In this document: one piece after another, positions 51,921-58,803 of the stretch
How positions within the stretch are numbered: the stretch's first letter is position 1
Layout of the letters: each line of letters starts with the position of its first letter
NCBI RefSeq assembly: GCF_000716545.1
Contig: NZ_JNWZ01000002.1
Span: 1 to 64,000, forward strand
DNA from: Kitasatospora phosalacinea
GTDB taxonomy: Bacteria; Actinomycetota; Actinomycetes; Streptomycetales; Streptomycetaceae
Direction of reading: 5' to 3'
Length of the DNA: 64,000 nucleotides
The notes under the pieces: model-generated
The model's database searches: none
Told to the model about the DNA's origin: nothing
Seen by the model: only the letters and a program-made list of their open reading frames with translations
Program-made: the position numbers and the translations under genes

Positions 51921-53510
51921 GTGCGCATCGCTCTGCTCACCGAGAGCACCCTCACCAACGCGCAGCGTGGCGAAGGCGGTTGGTGCGGCCGCCTGGTCGA
52001 CGGCCTGCCCGAGCACGAGTTCCGGCTCTACCGGCTGCTGCCCGCCGACCGCCCCGCCCCGCCCACCGGCGTCCGCGGCCTGCACGGCGTCCACGAACTG
52101 CCCATGTGGGGCCGCCGCCCCGGCGGGCGCGGGCCGACAGCGCTGCGCCGCCGGGCGTACACCAAGGCGTACGAGGAACTCGTCCGCGCCCTGGTGACGC
52201 CCGGCGAACGGGCCGGGTTCGGGCCCGCGCTGTACCGGCTGGCGGCGCTCGGGCGGGAGGACGAGGCGCTGCCCGCCTTCCTCGCCTCCGGCCACGCCCA
52301 CCGCGCGCTGGAGCGGATCTGGCGGATGCCCGGCGCCGACACCGCCGGCGGCCAGCCGCTGGTGTGCGACGTGCTGGTCGCCGCCGACCTGCTGGAGCAG
52401 TGCCTGCGCCCGCTCTCCGCGCCCTGGTACGGCAGCGGCCCGGCCGGGCTCGGCGGCGCCGACCTGTGCCACGTGGTCGGCGGCGGGCCGGCCGCGCTGC
52501 CCGCGCTGGTCGCCCGCGAGGTGCACGGCGTCCCGTTCGTGGTCACCGAGCACGGCCTGCACCTGCGCGAGCAGTACCGCGGCTACCGCAGCGCCCCGTA
52601 CCGCTGGCCGGTGCGCGCCCTGCTGCTGTCCTTCTTCCGGCAGCTCACCGAGGAGACCTACCGGCGGGCCGCCGTGCTCACCCCCGGCAGCGAGTACGAC
52701 CGGCGGTGGCAGCAGCGCTGCGGCGGCGAGGCGGCCCGCACCCGGATCGTCCACGAGGGCACCGCCGCCACCGGGCGGCCCGCCGCCGGGGCCGAGCCCG
52801 AGGCGCCCACCCTGGTCTGGGCCGGCGCGCTGGAGCCCGGCCGCGACCCCGAACTGATGCTGCACGCCTTCGCCCGGGTCCGGGCCGAACTGCCCGCGGC
52901 CAGGCTGAAGGTGTACGGCGAGGAGGGAGCCCCCGGCTACCTCGCGCACTGCGCCGCGATCGCCGGGCGGCTCGGCGTCGGGGACGCCGTCGAGTTCGCG
53001 GGCCGGCCCGCCTCCCCGGCCGCGGCCTGGGAGTCCGGCAGCGCGGTGGTGTTCAGCGCGCTCGCCCAGCGCAGCCCCCGGCTGCTCGCCGACGCCATGC
53101 TCAGCGGACGGGCCGTGGTCTCCACCGAGGTCGGCGTCGCCCGCGAGGTGCTCGGCCCCACCGGCCTGCTGGTGCCGCCGCGCAGCCCGCGCGCCCTCGC
53201 CGCCGCCTGCCTCGCCCTGCTCACCGACCGCGAGCGCCGCTCCCGGCTCGGCCTGGCCGGCCGGCTGCGGGCGCAGGAACGCTTCGCCGTGGAACCCGTG
53301 GTCGGCGCCTTCCGCGAGATCTACCTCGACCTGGTCTCCCGCTACCCGGCCTTCCCGGCCCGGCCCGGCAGCCAGGCCCGGCCGTTCGCCCGGCCCGCCG
53401 AGTACTGGGTGGCCGGGCCGGTCGGCGGGGACGCCCGGGCCGACGGGGACGCCACGGTCGAGGAGCCCGCGCGCACCGCCGCCGGACCGGCCCTCGCGGA
53501 GGCGCTGTGA
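51921..53510 (+). CDS. DUF3492/PelF-like glycosyltransferase family 4 protein with degenerate catalytic motif
   Basis: A 529-aa protein with a GT-B fold. The N-terminal half starts MRIALLTESTLTNAQRGEGGWCGRLVDGL and has the DUF3492 pattern of PelF; HGVPFVVTEHGLHLREQYRG lies near residue 210. The C-terminal half is a Glycos_transf_1 domain (VWAGALEPGRDPELMLHAFARV). The usual E-x7-E motif of GT4 reads Q-x7-D here (AQRSPRLLADAM), so activity may be altered. GTG at 51921 follows CTGGAGG. Its stop overlaps the next gene's start, making a cassette with a membrane protein and an epimerase. The sugar and acceptor are unknown. Confidence 0.85.
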   Translation: MRIALLTESTLTNAQRGEGGWCGRLVDGLPEHEFRLYRLLPADRPAPPTGVRGLHGVHELPMWGRRPGGRGPTALRRRAYTKAYEELVRALVTPGERAGFGPALYRLAALGREDEALPAFLASGHAHRALERIWRMPGADTAGGQPLVCDVLVAADLLEQCLRPLSAPWYGSGPAGLGGADLCHVVGGGPAALPALVAREVHGVPFVVTEHGLHLREQYRGYRSAPYRWPVRALLLSFFRQLTEETYRRAAVLTPGSEYDRRWQQRCGGEAARTRIVHEGTAATGRPAAGAEPEAPTLVWAGALEPGRDPELMLHAFARVRAELPAARLKVYGEEGAPGYLAHCAAIAGRLGVGDAVEFAGRPASPAAAWESGSAVVFSALAQRSPRLLADAMLSGRAVVSTEVGVAREVLGPTGLLVPPRSPRALAAACLALLTDRERRSRLGLAGRLRAQERFAVEPVVGAFREIYLDLVSRYPAFPARPGSQARPFARPAEYWVAGPVGGDARADGDATVEEPARTAAGPALAEAL

Positions 53511-54499
53511 CCGGCACCCCCGCGAGCGGCACGCCCGCCGACCCCGTACGCGAACTGCTGGACGCCAACCGCGAGTTGTGCGAACAGGCGGTCGACCCGC
53601 TGGAGATCGCCGCCGCCCTGGAGGACTCCGGCCTGGCCGCCGACGGCGCCGCCCGCTACCGGCACGCCGACGTGTTCGGCCTCGCCGAGGAGCTGTACGC
53701 CCGCGTCCCGCGCCGGCCGCCCGCCCGCGAACCGCTGCCCCCCGCCGAACCGCTGCGCGCCCTGCCGCTCGCCGCCCTGTACGGCGCCGGCGCCCACCTG
53801 CTGCCGCTGCTGCCCGCCACCGCGCCCGGCGGCCCGTCCGGCGGGGCGCTCGCCGTACTGCTCGGCGCGGGCGCCGGGGCCGGCGCCGACCTGCTGAGGG
53901 CGCGGTGCGGCCGGGGCGCGGACGGCCGGGACCGGACGGCGGACGCGGCGCCGGGGCGGGGGGCGGTCCCGTGGGCCGCGCTCGGCCGGGGCGCGGGCAC
54001 CGGACTGCTGCTGGCCCTGCTCGCCGCCACCGACCCGGGCGCGGCGACCGCCGCCGCGATCGGCGGGGCGAGCGCCGCGGCGGTGGCGGCCTGGCTGCGC
54101 CGGTTCGGTCAGCGGCAGGGTGCGGCCGCCACGCTGGGGGAGTTCCGCTCCCGGCTGCGGTTCGCGCTGCCGCTGGCCGTGCTGGCGCAACTGGCCGCGC
54201 TCACCGGACTGGGCCGGGCCGTCGCCCGCGACACCCCCGCCACCGGATGGGCCGCGCTGCTGGTGCTCGGCACCCTGCCGCTGCTGGCCGCCGTGGTCCG
54301 CGACGCCGGGCGCCCGGGCGCGGCGGCGGTCGCCGTCCTCACCGCGGCGGCCGGCGCCGCCGTCCTGGCCCTGCCCGGCCCGGCCCACTGGCTGGGCGCC
54401 TCGCCGACCGGCGGCCTCGCGGCCACCGCCCTCGGCCCCGCCCTGCTGCTGGCCGGCTGCGCCTGGCCGCCCTCGACCAGACCGGGGGCGTACCGGTGA
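53507..54499 (+). CDS. multi-pass membrane protein of the glycan-type cassette
   Basis: A 330-aa protein with a soluble N-terminus of about 75 residues (DPLEIAAALEDSGLAADGAARYRHADVFGLAEELYARVPR) followed by about eight hydrophobic segments. The N-terminal motif recurs, as I recall, in streptomycete membrane proteins next to PelF-like glycosyltransferases. GTG at 53507 overlaps the upstream stop (GTGA), so it is coupled to the glycosyltransferase. It is shorter than PelG (MOP superfamily flippase). A transport or scaffold role is plausible but not shown. Confidence 0.75.
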   Translation: MTGTPASGTPADPVRELLDANRELCEQAVDPLEIAAALEDSGLAADGAARYRHADVFGLAEELYARVPRRPPAREPLPPAEPLRALPLAALYGAGAHLLPLLPATAPGGPSGGALAVLLGAGAGAGADLLRARCGRGADGRDRTADAAPGRGAVPWAALGRGAGTGLLLALLAATDPGAATAAAIGGASAAAVAAWLRRFGQRQGAAATLGEFRSRLRFALPLAVLAQLAALTGLGRAVARDTPATGWAALLVLGTLPLLAAVVRDAGRPGAAAVAVLTAAAGAAVLALPGPAHWLGASPTGGLAATALGPALLLAGCAWPPSTRPGAYR

Positions 54500-54643
54500 G
54501 GGCGGCCCCGCCGCCGCCGGTCCGGCGCCTTTGGCACCGCGCCGCCGGGCCGCTGCCGGGCGGGTGACGCGGGTGTTCCGGCTTGTCGATCAGATCTCGT
54601 TCCGCCCGGCGGGTGCCGGGCCTGATGGAAGGACTTGGGCCCG

Positions 54644-55588
54644 ATGAGGGTGCTGCTGCTGGGGGCCGACGGGTTCATCGGCCGACGGGTGGCCGACCGG
54701 CTGCTGGCGGAGGAGGGGCTCCAGGTGACCGTGCTGGGGCGGGGCGATTCCGCCGACATCCGGTTCGACCTGGCCGCGGGGAGTCCGGGCGCGCTGGCCC
54801 GGTTCCTGGACGCGGTCGCCGCGCAGGTGGTGATCAACTGCGCGGGCGCCACGTACGGGACGTCGCGGAACCTGATCCGGTCGAACACGCTCGCGGTGGC
54901 GACGGTCTGCGAGGCGATCCGGCGCAGCCGGGAGCCGGCGCGGCTGGTGCACGTGGGTTCGGCGGCCGAGTACGGTCCGGCGCAGCCCGGCGGGCCGATC
55001 CCGGAGAGCGCGGAGCCGCGGCCGGTCGGCCCGTACGGGGTGTCGAAGCTGGCGGGCACCGAACTGGTGCTGAACTCCGGGCTGGACGCGCTGGTGCTGC
55101 GGGTGTTCGACGTGGTGGGGCCGGGGGCGCCGACGGCCTCGCTGTTCGGGCGGCTGGCCGAGGGGCTGCGGCGGGCGCTGGAGCAGGACGAGAACCAGGT
55201 GCGGATGCCCGACCTGTCCGGCTACCGGGACTTCGTGGACGTCCGGGACGTGGCGCGGGCGATCCAGGCGGCGGCGGTCTCGGCGGCCACCGGGGTGATC
55301 AACATCGGTTCCGGCCACGCCGTCCGGGCCCGGGACGCGGCGCACCTGCTGGTGCGGGCGTCCGGTTTCGAGGGCACCGTCACCGAGGACGCCCGGCAGG
55401 TGGTGCTGCCCGCCCAGCAGGCGAGCGCGGAGGGGCTGCGGGCGGTGGAGGCGCGGGCGGTGGTCGAGCCGGTGCAGTGGCGGCAGGCGGACGTCCGGAC
55501 CGCCAGGGACCGTCTCGGATGGCGGACGCAGGTGCCGCTGGAGGAGTCGCTGGGGGACGTCTGGCTGGAGACGGCCTGCCGGGTGTGA
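54644..55588 (+). CDS. NAD-dependent epimerase/dehydratase
   Basis: A 314-aa extended short-chain dehydrogenase. The cofactor loop is GADGFIGRRV (residues 7-16, G-x2-G-x2-G), the catalytic Tyr-Lys pair is in PYGVSKLAG (about residue 130) and Ser in VGSAAEYGP. LSGYRDFVDVRDVARAI is typical of nucleotide-sugar epimerases. ATG at 54644. With the glycosyltransferase and membrane protein it likely supplies or edits a nucleotide sugar. It is 144 bp downstream of them, so it may have its own promoter. Confidence 0.88.
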   Translation: MRVLLLGADGFIGRRVADRLLAEEGLQVTVLGRGDSADIRFDLAAGSPGALARFLDAVAAQVVINCAGATYGTSRNLIRSNTLAVATVCEAIRRSREPARLVHVGSAAEYGPAQPGGPIPESAEPRPVGPYGVSKLAGTELVLNSGLDALVLRVFDVVGPGAPTASLFGRLAEGLRRALEQDENQVRMPDLSGYRDFVDVRDVARAIQAAAVSAATGVINIGSGHAVRARDAAHLLVRASGFEGTVTEDARQVVLPAQQASAEGLRAVEARAVVEPVQWRQADVRTARDRLGWRTQVPLEESLGDVWLETACRV

Positions 55589-55684
55589 ACGCCGGAACGG
55601 CCAGGTCCGGGCCGGTGGTTGGCCCGGGATGGCGAAGTCTCGGCATCCGGTGCCGCGCATCTCACCCACTGGACCTGCTGTCTC

Positions 55685-55711
55685 GGAATACCCCGGGCAC
55701 GTGACACTGTT
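55685..55711 (+). promoter_or_regulatory. SigR-like promoter upstream of moeZ (GGAAT-N19-GTT)
   Basis: GGAAT at 55685-55689 and GTT at 55709-55711 are 19 bases apart, matching the thiol-stress SigR consensus (GGAAT-N18/19-GTT). Transcription would start near 55718, some 33 nt before moeZ. From memory, the S. coelicolor moeB gene belongs to the SigR regulon. Confidence 0.65.
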
Positions 55712-55750
55712 GGCGTAGTCGAAGAGAACCTGACGACCATCGGAGTCCCC

Positions 55751-56929
55751 GTGTCGCTGCCACCCCTGGTCGAGCCCGCCGCCGAGCTCACCGTCGAAGA
55801 GGTCCGCCGGTACTCCCGCCACCTGATCATTCCCGACGTGGGCATGGACGGGCAGAAGCGGCTGAAGAACGCCAAGGTGCTGTGCGTCGGCGCCGGTGGC
55901 CTCGGGTCCCCGGCCCTGATGTACATGGCCGCCGCCGGTGTCGGCACGCTCGGCATCGTCGAGTTCGACACCGTCGACGAGTCGAACCTGCAGCGCCAGA
56001 TCATCCACGGCCAGTCCGACATCGGCCGCTCCAAGGCCGAGTCCGCGCGCGACTCGGTCAAGGAGATCAACCCGCTGGTCGAGGTGGTCCTGCACGAGGA
56101 GCGCCTGGACAACGACAACGTGATGGAGATCTTCTCCGGCTACGACCTGATCGTCGACGGCACCGACAACTTCGCCACCCGGTACCTGGTGAACGACGCC
56201 GCGGTGCTGCTCGGCAAGCCGTACGTGTGGGGTTCGATCTACCGCTTCGACGGCCAGGCCAGCGTGTTCTGGGCCGAGCACGGCCCCTGCTACCGCTGCC
56301 TCTACCCGGAGGCCCCGCCGCCGGGCATGGTCCCGTCCTGCGCCGAGGGCGGCGTGCTGGGCGTGCTGTGCGCCTCGATCGGCTCGATCCAGGTCAACGA
56401 GGCCATCAAGCTGCTGGCCGGCATCGGCGAGCCACTGGTCGGCCGGCTGATGATCTACGACGCCCTGGAGATGCAGTACCGCTCGGTGAAGGTCCGCAAG
56501 GACCCGAACTGCGCCGTCTGCGGCGAGAACCCGACCGTCACCGAGCTGATCGACTACGAGTCGTTCTGCGGTGTCGTCTCGGAGGAGGCCTCCGCCGCGG
56601 CGCTCGGCTCCACGATCACCTCCAAGCAGCTCAAGGAGTGGATCGACAACGACGAGCCGATCGACATCATCGACGTCCGCGAGATCAACGAGTACGAGAT
56701 CGTCTCGATCCCGGGCGCCCGCCTGATCCCGAAGAACGAGTTCCTGATGGGCAACGCCCTGCAGGACCTGCCGCAGGACAGGCGCATCGTGCTGCACTGC
56801 AAGACCGGTGTGCGCTCCGCCGAGGTCCTCGCGGTCCTCAAGTCCGCGGGCTTCGCGGACGCGGTGCACCTGGGCGGCGGCGTGATCGGCTGGGTCAACC
56901 AGATCGAGCCGGAGAAGCCCGTCTACTGA
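55751..56929 (+). CDS. moeZ: MoeZ: adenylyltransferase/sulfurtransferase (E1-like and rhodanese)
   Basis: A 392-aa two-domain protein. The N-terminal ThiF/MoeB domain adenylates the C-terminal Gly of sulfur-carrier proteins: GAGGLGSPALMYMAAAGVG (about residue 40), zinc cysteines in CYRCLYPE and CAVCGENP. The C-terminal rhodanese domain (about residues 290-392) carries the persulfide Cys in LHCKTGVRS. In actinobacteria it serves molybdopterin, thiamine, CysO and natural-product sulfur transfer. GTG at 55751 with GGAG five bases upstream. A SigR-like promoter precedes it, linking sulfur supply to thiol stress. Confidence 0.94.
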   Translation: MSLPPLVEPAAELTVEEVRRYSRHLIIPDVGMDGQKRLKNAKVLCVGAGGLGSPALMYMAAAGVGTLGIVEFDTVDESNLQRQIIHGQSDIGRSKAESARDSVKEINPLVEVVLHEERLDNDNVMEIFSGYDLIVDGTDNFATRYLVNDAAVLLGKPYVWGSIYRFDGQASVFWAEHGPCYRCLYPEAPPPGMVPSCAEGGVLGVLCASIGSIQVNEAIKLLAGIGEPLVGRLMIYDALEMQYRSVKVRKDPNCAVCGENPTVTELIDYESFCGVVSEEASAAALGSTITSKQLKEWIDNDEPIDIIDVREINEYEIVSIPGARLIPKNEFLMGNALQDLPQDRRIVLHCKTGVRSAEVLAVLKSAGFADAVHLGGGVIGWVNQIEPEKPVY

Positions 56930-56950
56930 CGGACGGGCGCGTGCGGGGCC

Positions 56951-56993
56951 GGGACCGCCCGGTCGGGGAACCACTCTCCGGCCGGGCGGTCCC
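56951..56993. terminator. bidirectional hairpin terminator
   Basis: A perfect 12-bp stem (56951-56962 with 56982-56993) with a 19-nt loop that can pair further, between moeZ and the convergent TetR gene. Confidence 0.75.
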
Positions 56994-57010
56994 GTGCGTT
57001 CTCCGCGCGG

Positions 57011-57715
57011 TCAGGGGGAGGCGAGGCCGAGCAGGGTGCCGGTGCGGTGCATCAGGTGGTCGAAGTACGCCTCCGGGTCGGTGGTGATCCGGGCGAGGTG
57101 GCCGAACAGTTCCAGGGCGAGCGCGCCCAGCAGGTCGCTCCAGGCGGCCAGCGCGGAGACCGCCAGGTGCTCGGGGGTGCCGGGGGGCAGCCGGTCCAGC
57201 AGCGGGGCGAGCGCGGCCCGGGCCGCGGCGGGGACGGCGGGGTCGCCGAGCGGGCGGTAGGCACCCGCGGCGGCGGCCTCCTGGAAGAGCCGGCCGATCA
57301 GCAGCGGCAGCCGGGTGCCGGGCCCGGTGGTGTCCTCGGGGGCGGTGTAGCCGGGCACGGGGGAGCCGTGGACCAGCGCGAACTCGTGCGGGTGGGCCAG
57401 CGCCCAGCCGCGGACGGCCCGGCAGACGGCCAGCCAGCGGCCCGCGTGGTCGGTGCCGTCGAACGGGTCCGCGGCGGCGGCCGCGGCGGCGCCCAGGGCG
57501 TCGTAGGCGTCCGCGATCAGGGCGGTCAGCAGGGCGTCCCGGCCCGGGTAGTAGCGGTACAGCGCGGAGGCGGAGACCAGGCCCACGTCCTTGGCCAGCG
57601 TGCGCATGGAGAGACCGGCGGGCCCGTGTTCGGCGAGGTGGCGGCGGGCGGCGTCCTTGATCTCGCGGGTGAACTCGGCGCGGACCCGCTCGCGGGGGGT
57701 GGGGGCCTTCGGCAT
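57011..57715 (-). CDS. TetR family transcriptional regulator (WHG-type)
   Basis: A 234-aa regulator. HTH at about residues 30-52 (LSMRTLAKDVGLVSASALYRYYPGRDAL). The C-terminal domain (about 85-225) resembles TetR_C WHG regulators. ATG at 57715 is chosen, with GGGAGG nine bases upstream; ATG at 57724 lies right against that site. It is divergent from an oxidoreductase gene, and the 153-bp gap has twin operators (57776-57790, 57830-57844) plus a half-site at 57738-57743, so autoregulation and repression of the neighbour are very likely. Ligand unknown. Confidence 0.92.
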   Translation of the reverse strand: MPKAPTPRERVRAEFTREIKDAARRHLAEHGPAGLSMRTLAKDVGLVSASALYRYYPGRDALLTALIADAYDALGAAAAAAADPFDGTDHAGRWLAVCRAVRGWALAHPHEFALVHGSPVPGYTAPEDTTGPGTRLPLLIGRLFQEAAAAGAYRPLGDPAVPAAARAALAPLLDRLPPGTPEHLAVSALAAWSDLLGALALELFGHLARITTDPEAYFDHLMHRTGTLLGLASP

Positions 57716-57775
57716 GCCGGTCATCCTCCCAGCGGGCGAGAACGGGCGCAACATTCGGATACGTCGTTCTCGATG

Positions 57776-57790
57776 GAGAACACCGTTCTT
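57776..57790. promoter_or_regulatory. TetR operator 1
   Basis: GAGAACACCGTTCTT: 6-3-6 inverted repeat with one mismatch. It overlaps the -35 TTGACA (57789-57794) of the oxidoreductase promoter. A further GTTCTC at 57766-57771 makes a second, offset inverted repeat with the GAGAAC of this site. Confidence 0.8.
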
Positions 57791-57818
57791 GACAGGGGGT
57801 GCGGCGAGGCGCCAGGCT
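57789..57818 (+). promoter_or_regulatory. promoter of the oxidoreductase gene
   Basis: TTGACA (57789-57794), 18-base spacer and CAGGCT (57813-57818). Transcription would start near 57825, just before operator 2, with a leader of about 45 nt. Confidence 0.6.
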
Positions 57819-57829
57819 GGGGAGCGAGC

Positions 57830-57844
57830 GAGAACACCGTTCTC
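57830..57844. promoter_or_regulatory. TetR operator 2
   Basis: GAGAACACCGTTCTC: perfect 6-3-6 inverted repeat immediately downstream of the expected transcription start. It shares 14 of 15 bases with operator 1, 54 bp away (five helical turns). Confidence 0.85.
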
Positions 57845-57868
57845 CCGGACTCCGAGCGGAGCGTTCCC

Positions 57869-58780
57869 ATGAGCAAGCACCTGGTCGTCGGCGCCGGACC
57901 GGTCGGCTCCACCACCGCCCGGCTCCTCGCCGAGCGCGGCGAGGAGGTCGTGGTCGTCACCCGCACCGCCGCCACCGCCCACCCGCTCGACGGCGTCCGC
58001 CGCCTGCACCTGGACGCCGCCGACACCGACGCGCTCAGCGCCGCCGCGCAGGGCGCGACGGCGCTGTACAACTGCGCCAACCCGCCCTACCACCGTTGGA
58101 CCGAGGTCTGGCCGCCGCTCGCCGCGTCCCTGCTGACCGCCGCCGAGCGCGCCGGCGCCGTGCTCGCCACCGTCTCCAACCTGTACGGCTACGGCGCGGT
58201 GGACGGCCCGATGAGCCCCGACAGCCCGCTGCGGCCCAACTCCGCCAAGGGCGGGGTCCGCGCCGCGATGTGGCGCGAGGCGCTCGCCGCGCACCGGGCC
58301 GGACGCGTCCGGGCCACCGAGGTCCGCGGCTCCGACTACCTGGGCCGCGGCGTGGTCGGCGCCCTCGACGGCCGGGCCTTCGGGCGCGCGCTGGCCGGCC
58401 GCACCGTCCAGGTCCTCGGCGACCCCGACGCCCCGCACAGCTGGACCTCCCCGGAGGACGCCGCCCGGCTGCTGGTCACCGCCGCCGCCGACGAACGCGC
58501 CTGGGGCCGCGCCTGGCACGTCCCGAGCAACCCGCCGCGCAGCCAGCGCCAGGTCGTCACCGACCTCTGCGCGGCCGCCGGGCGCCCCGCCCCCAAGGTC
58601 ACCGCGATCCCCCGCCCGGTGCTGGCCCTGCTCGGCCTGGCCAACCCCACGGTCCGCGCCGTCCGCGAGACGGCGTACCAGTTCGAGCGGCCCTTCGTCA
58701 TCGACGACACCGCGACCCGGGAGGCGTTCGGGCTGGCGCCGGTGCCGTGGGAACGGATCGTCGCCGAGCTGCTCCCGTAG
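57869..58780 (+). CDS. atypical SDR / NAD-dependent epimerase family oxidoreductase
   Basis: A 303-aa Rossmann-fold protein. The cofactor loop GAGPVGSTTARLLAERG (residues 8-24) is of the GxGxxG type, followed by VVTRTA, where Arg suggests NADP(H). The active-site region reads VSNLYGYG without a standard Y-x3-K, so it is an atypical SDR. Later motifs (VRGSDYLGRG, WHVPSNPP) match streptomycete proteins of this group that are typically paired with a divergent TetR gene. ATG at 57869. Under TetR control, its substrate is probably a xenobiotic or quinone-like compound; that is inference. Confidence 0.88.
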   Translation: MSKHLVVGAGPVGSTTARLLAERGEEVVVVTRTAATAHPLDGVRRLHLDAADTDALSAAAQGATALYNCANPPYHRWTEVWPPLAASLLTAAERAGAVLATVSNLYGYGAVDGPMSPDSPLRPNSAKGGVRAAMWREALAAHRAGRVRATEVRGSDYLGRGVVGALDGRAFGRALAGRTVQVLGDPDAPHSWTSPEDAARLLVTAAADERAWGRAWHVPSNPPRSQRQVVTDLCAAAGRPAPKVTAIPRPVLALLGLANPTVRAVRETAYQFERPFVIDDTATREAFGLAPVPWERIVAELLP

Positions 58781-58803
58781 CGGGCCCCGGCTCCGCGCCC
58801 GCT
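58779..58803. terminator. short hairpin between convergent genes
   Basis: A 7-bp stem (58779-58785 with 58797-58803) overlapping both stop codons of the convergent oxidoreductase and flippase-like genes. Confidence 0.4.
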
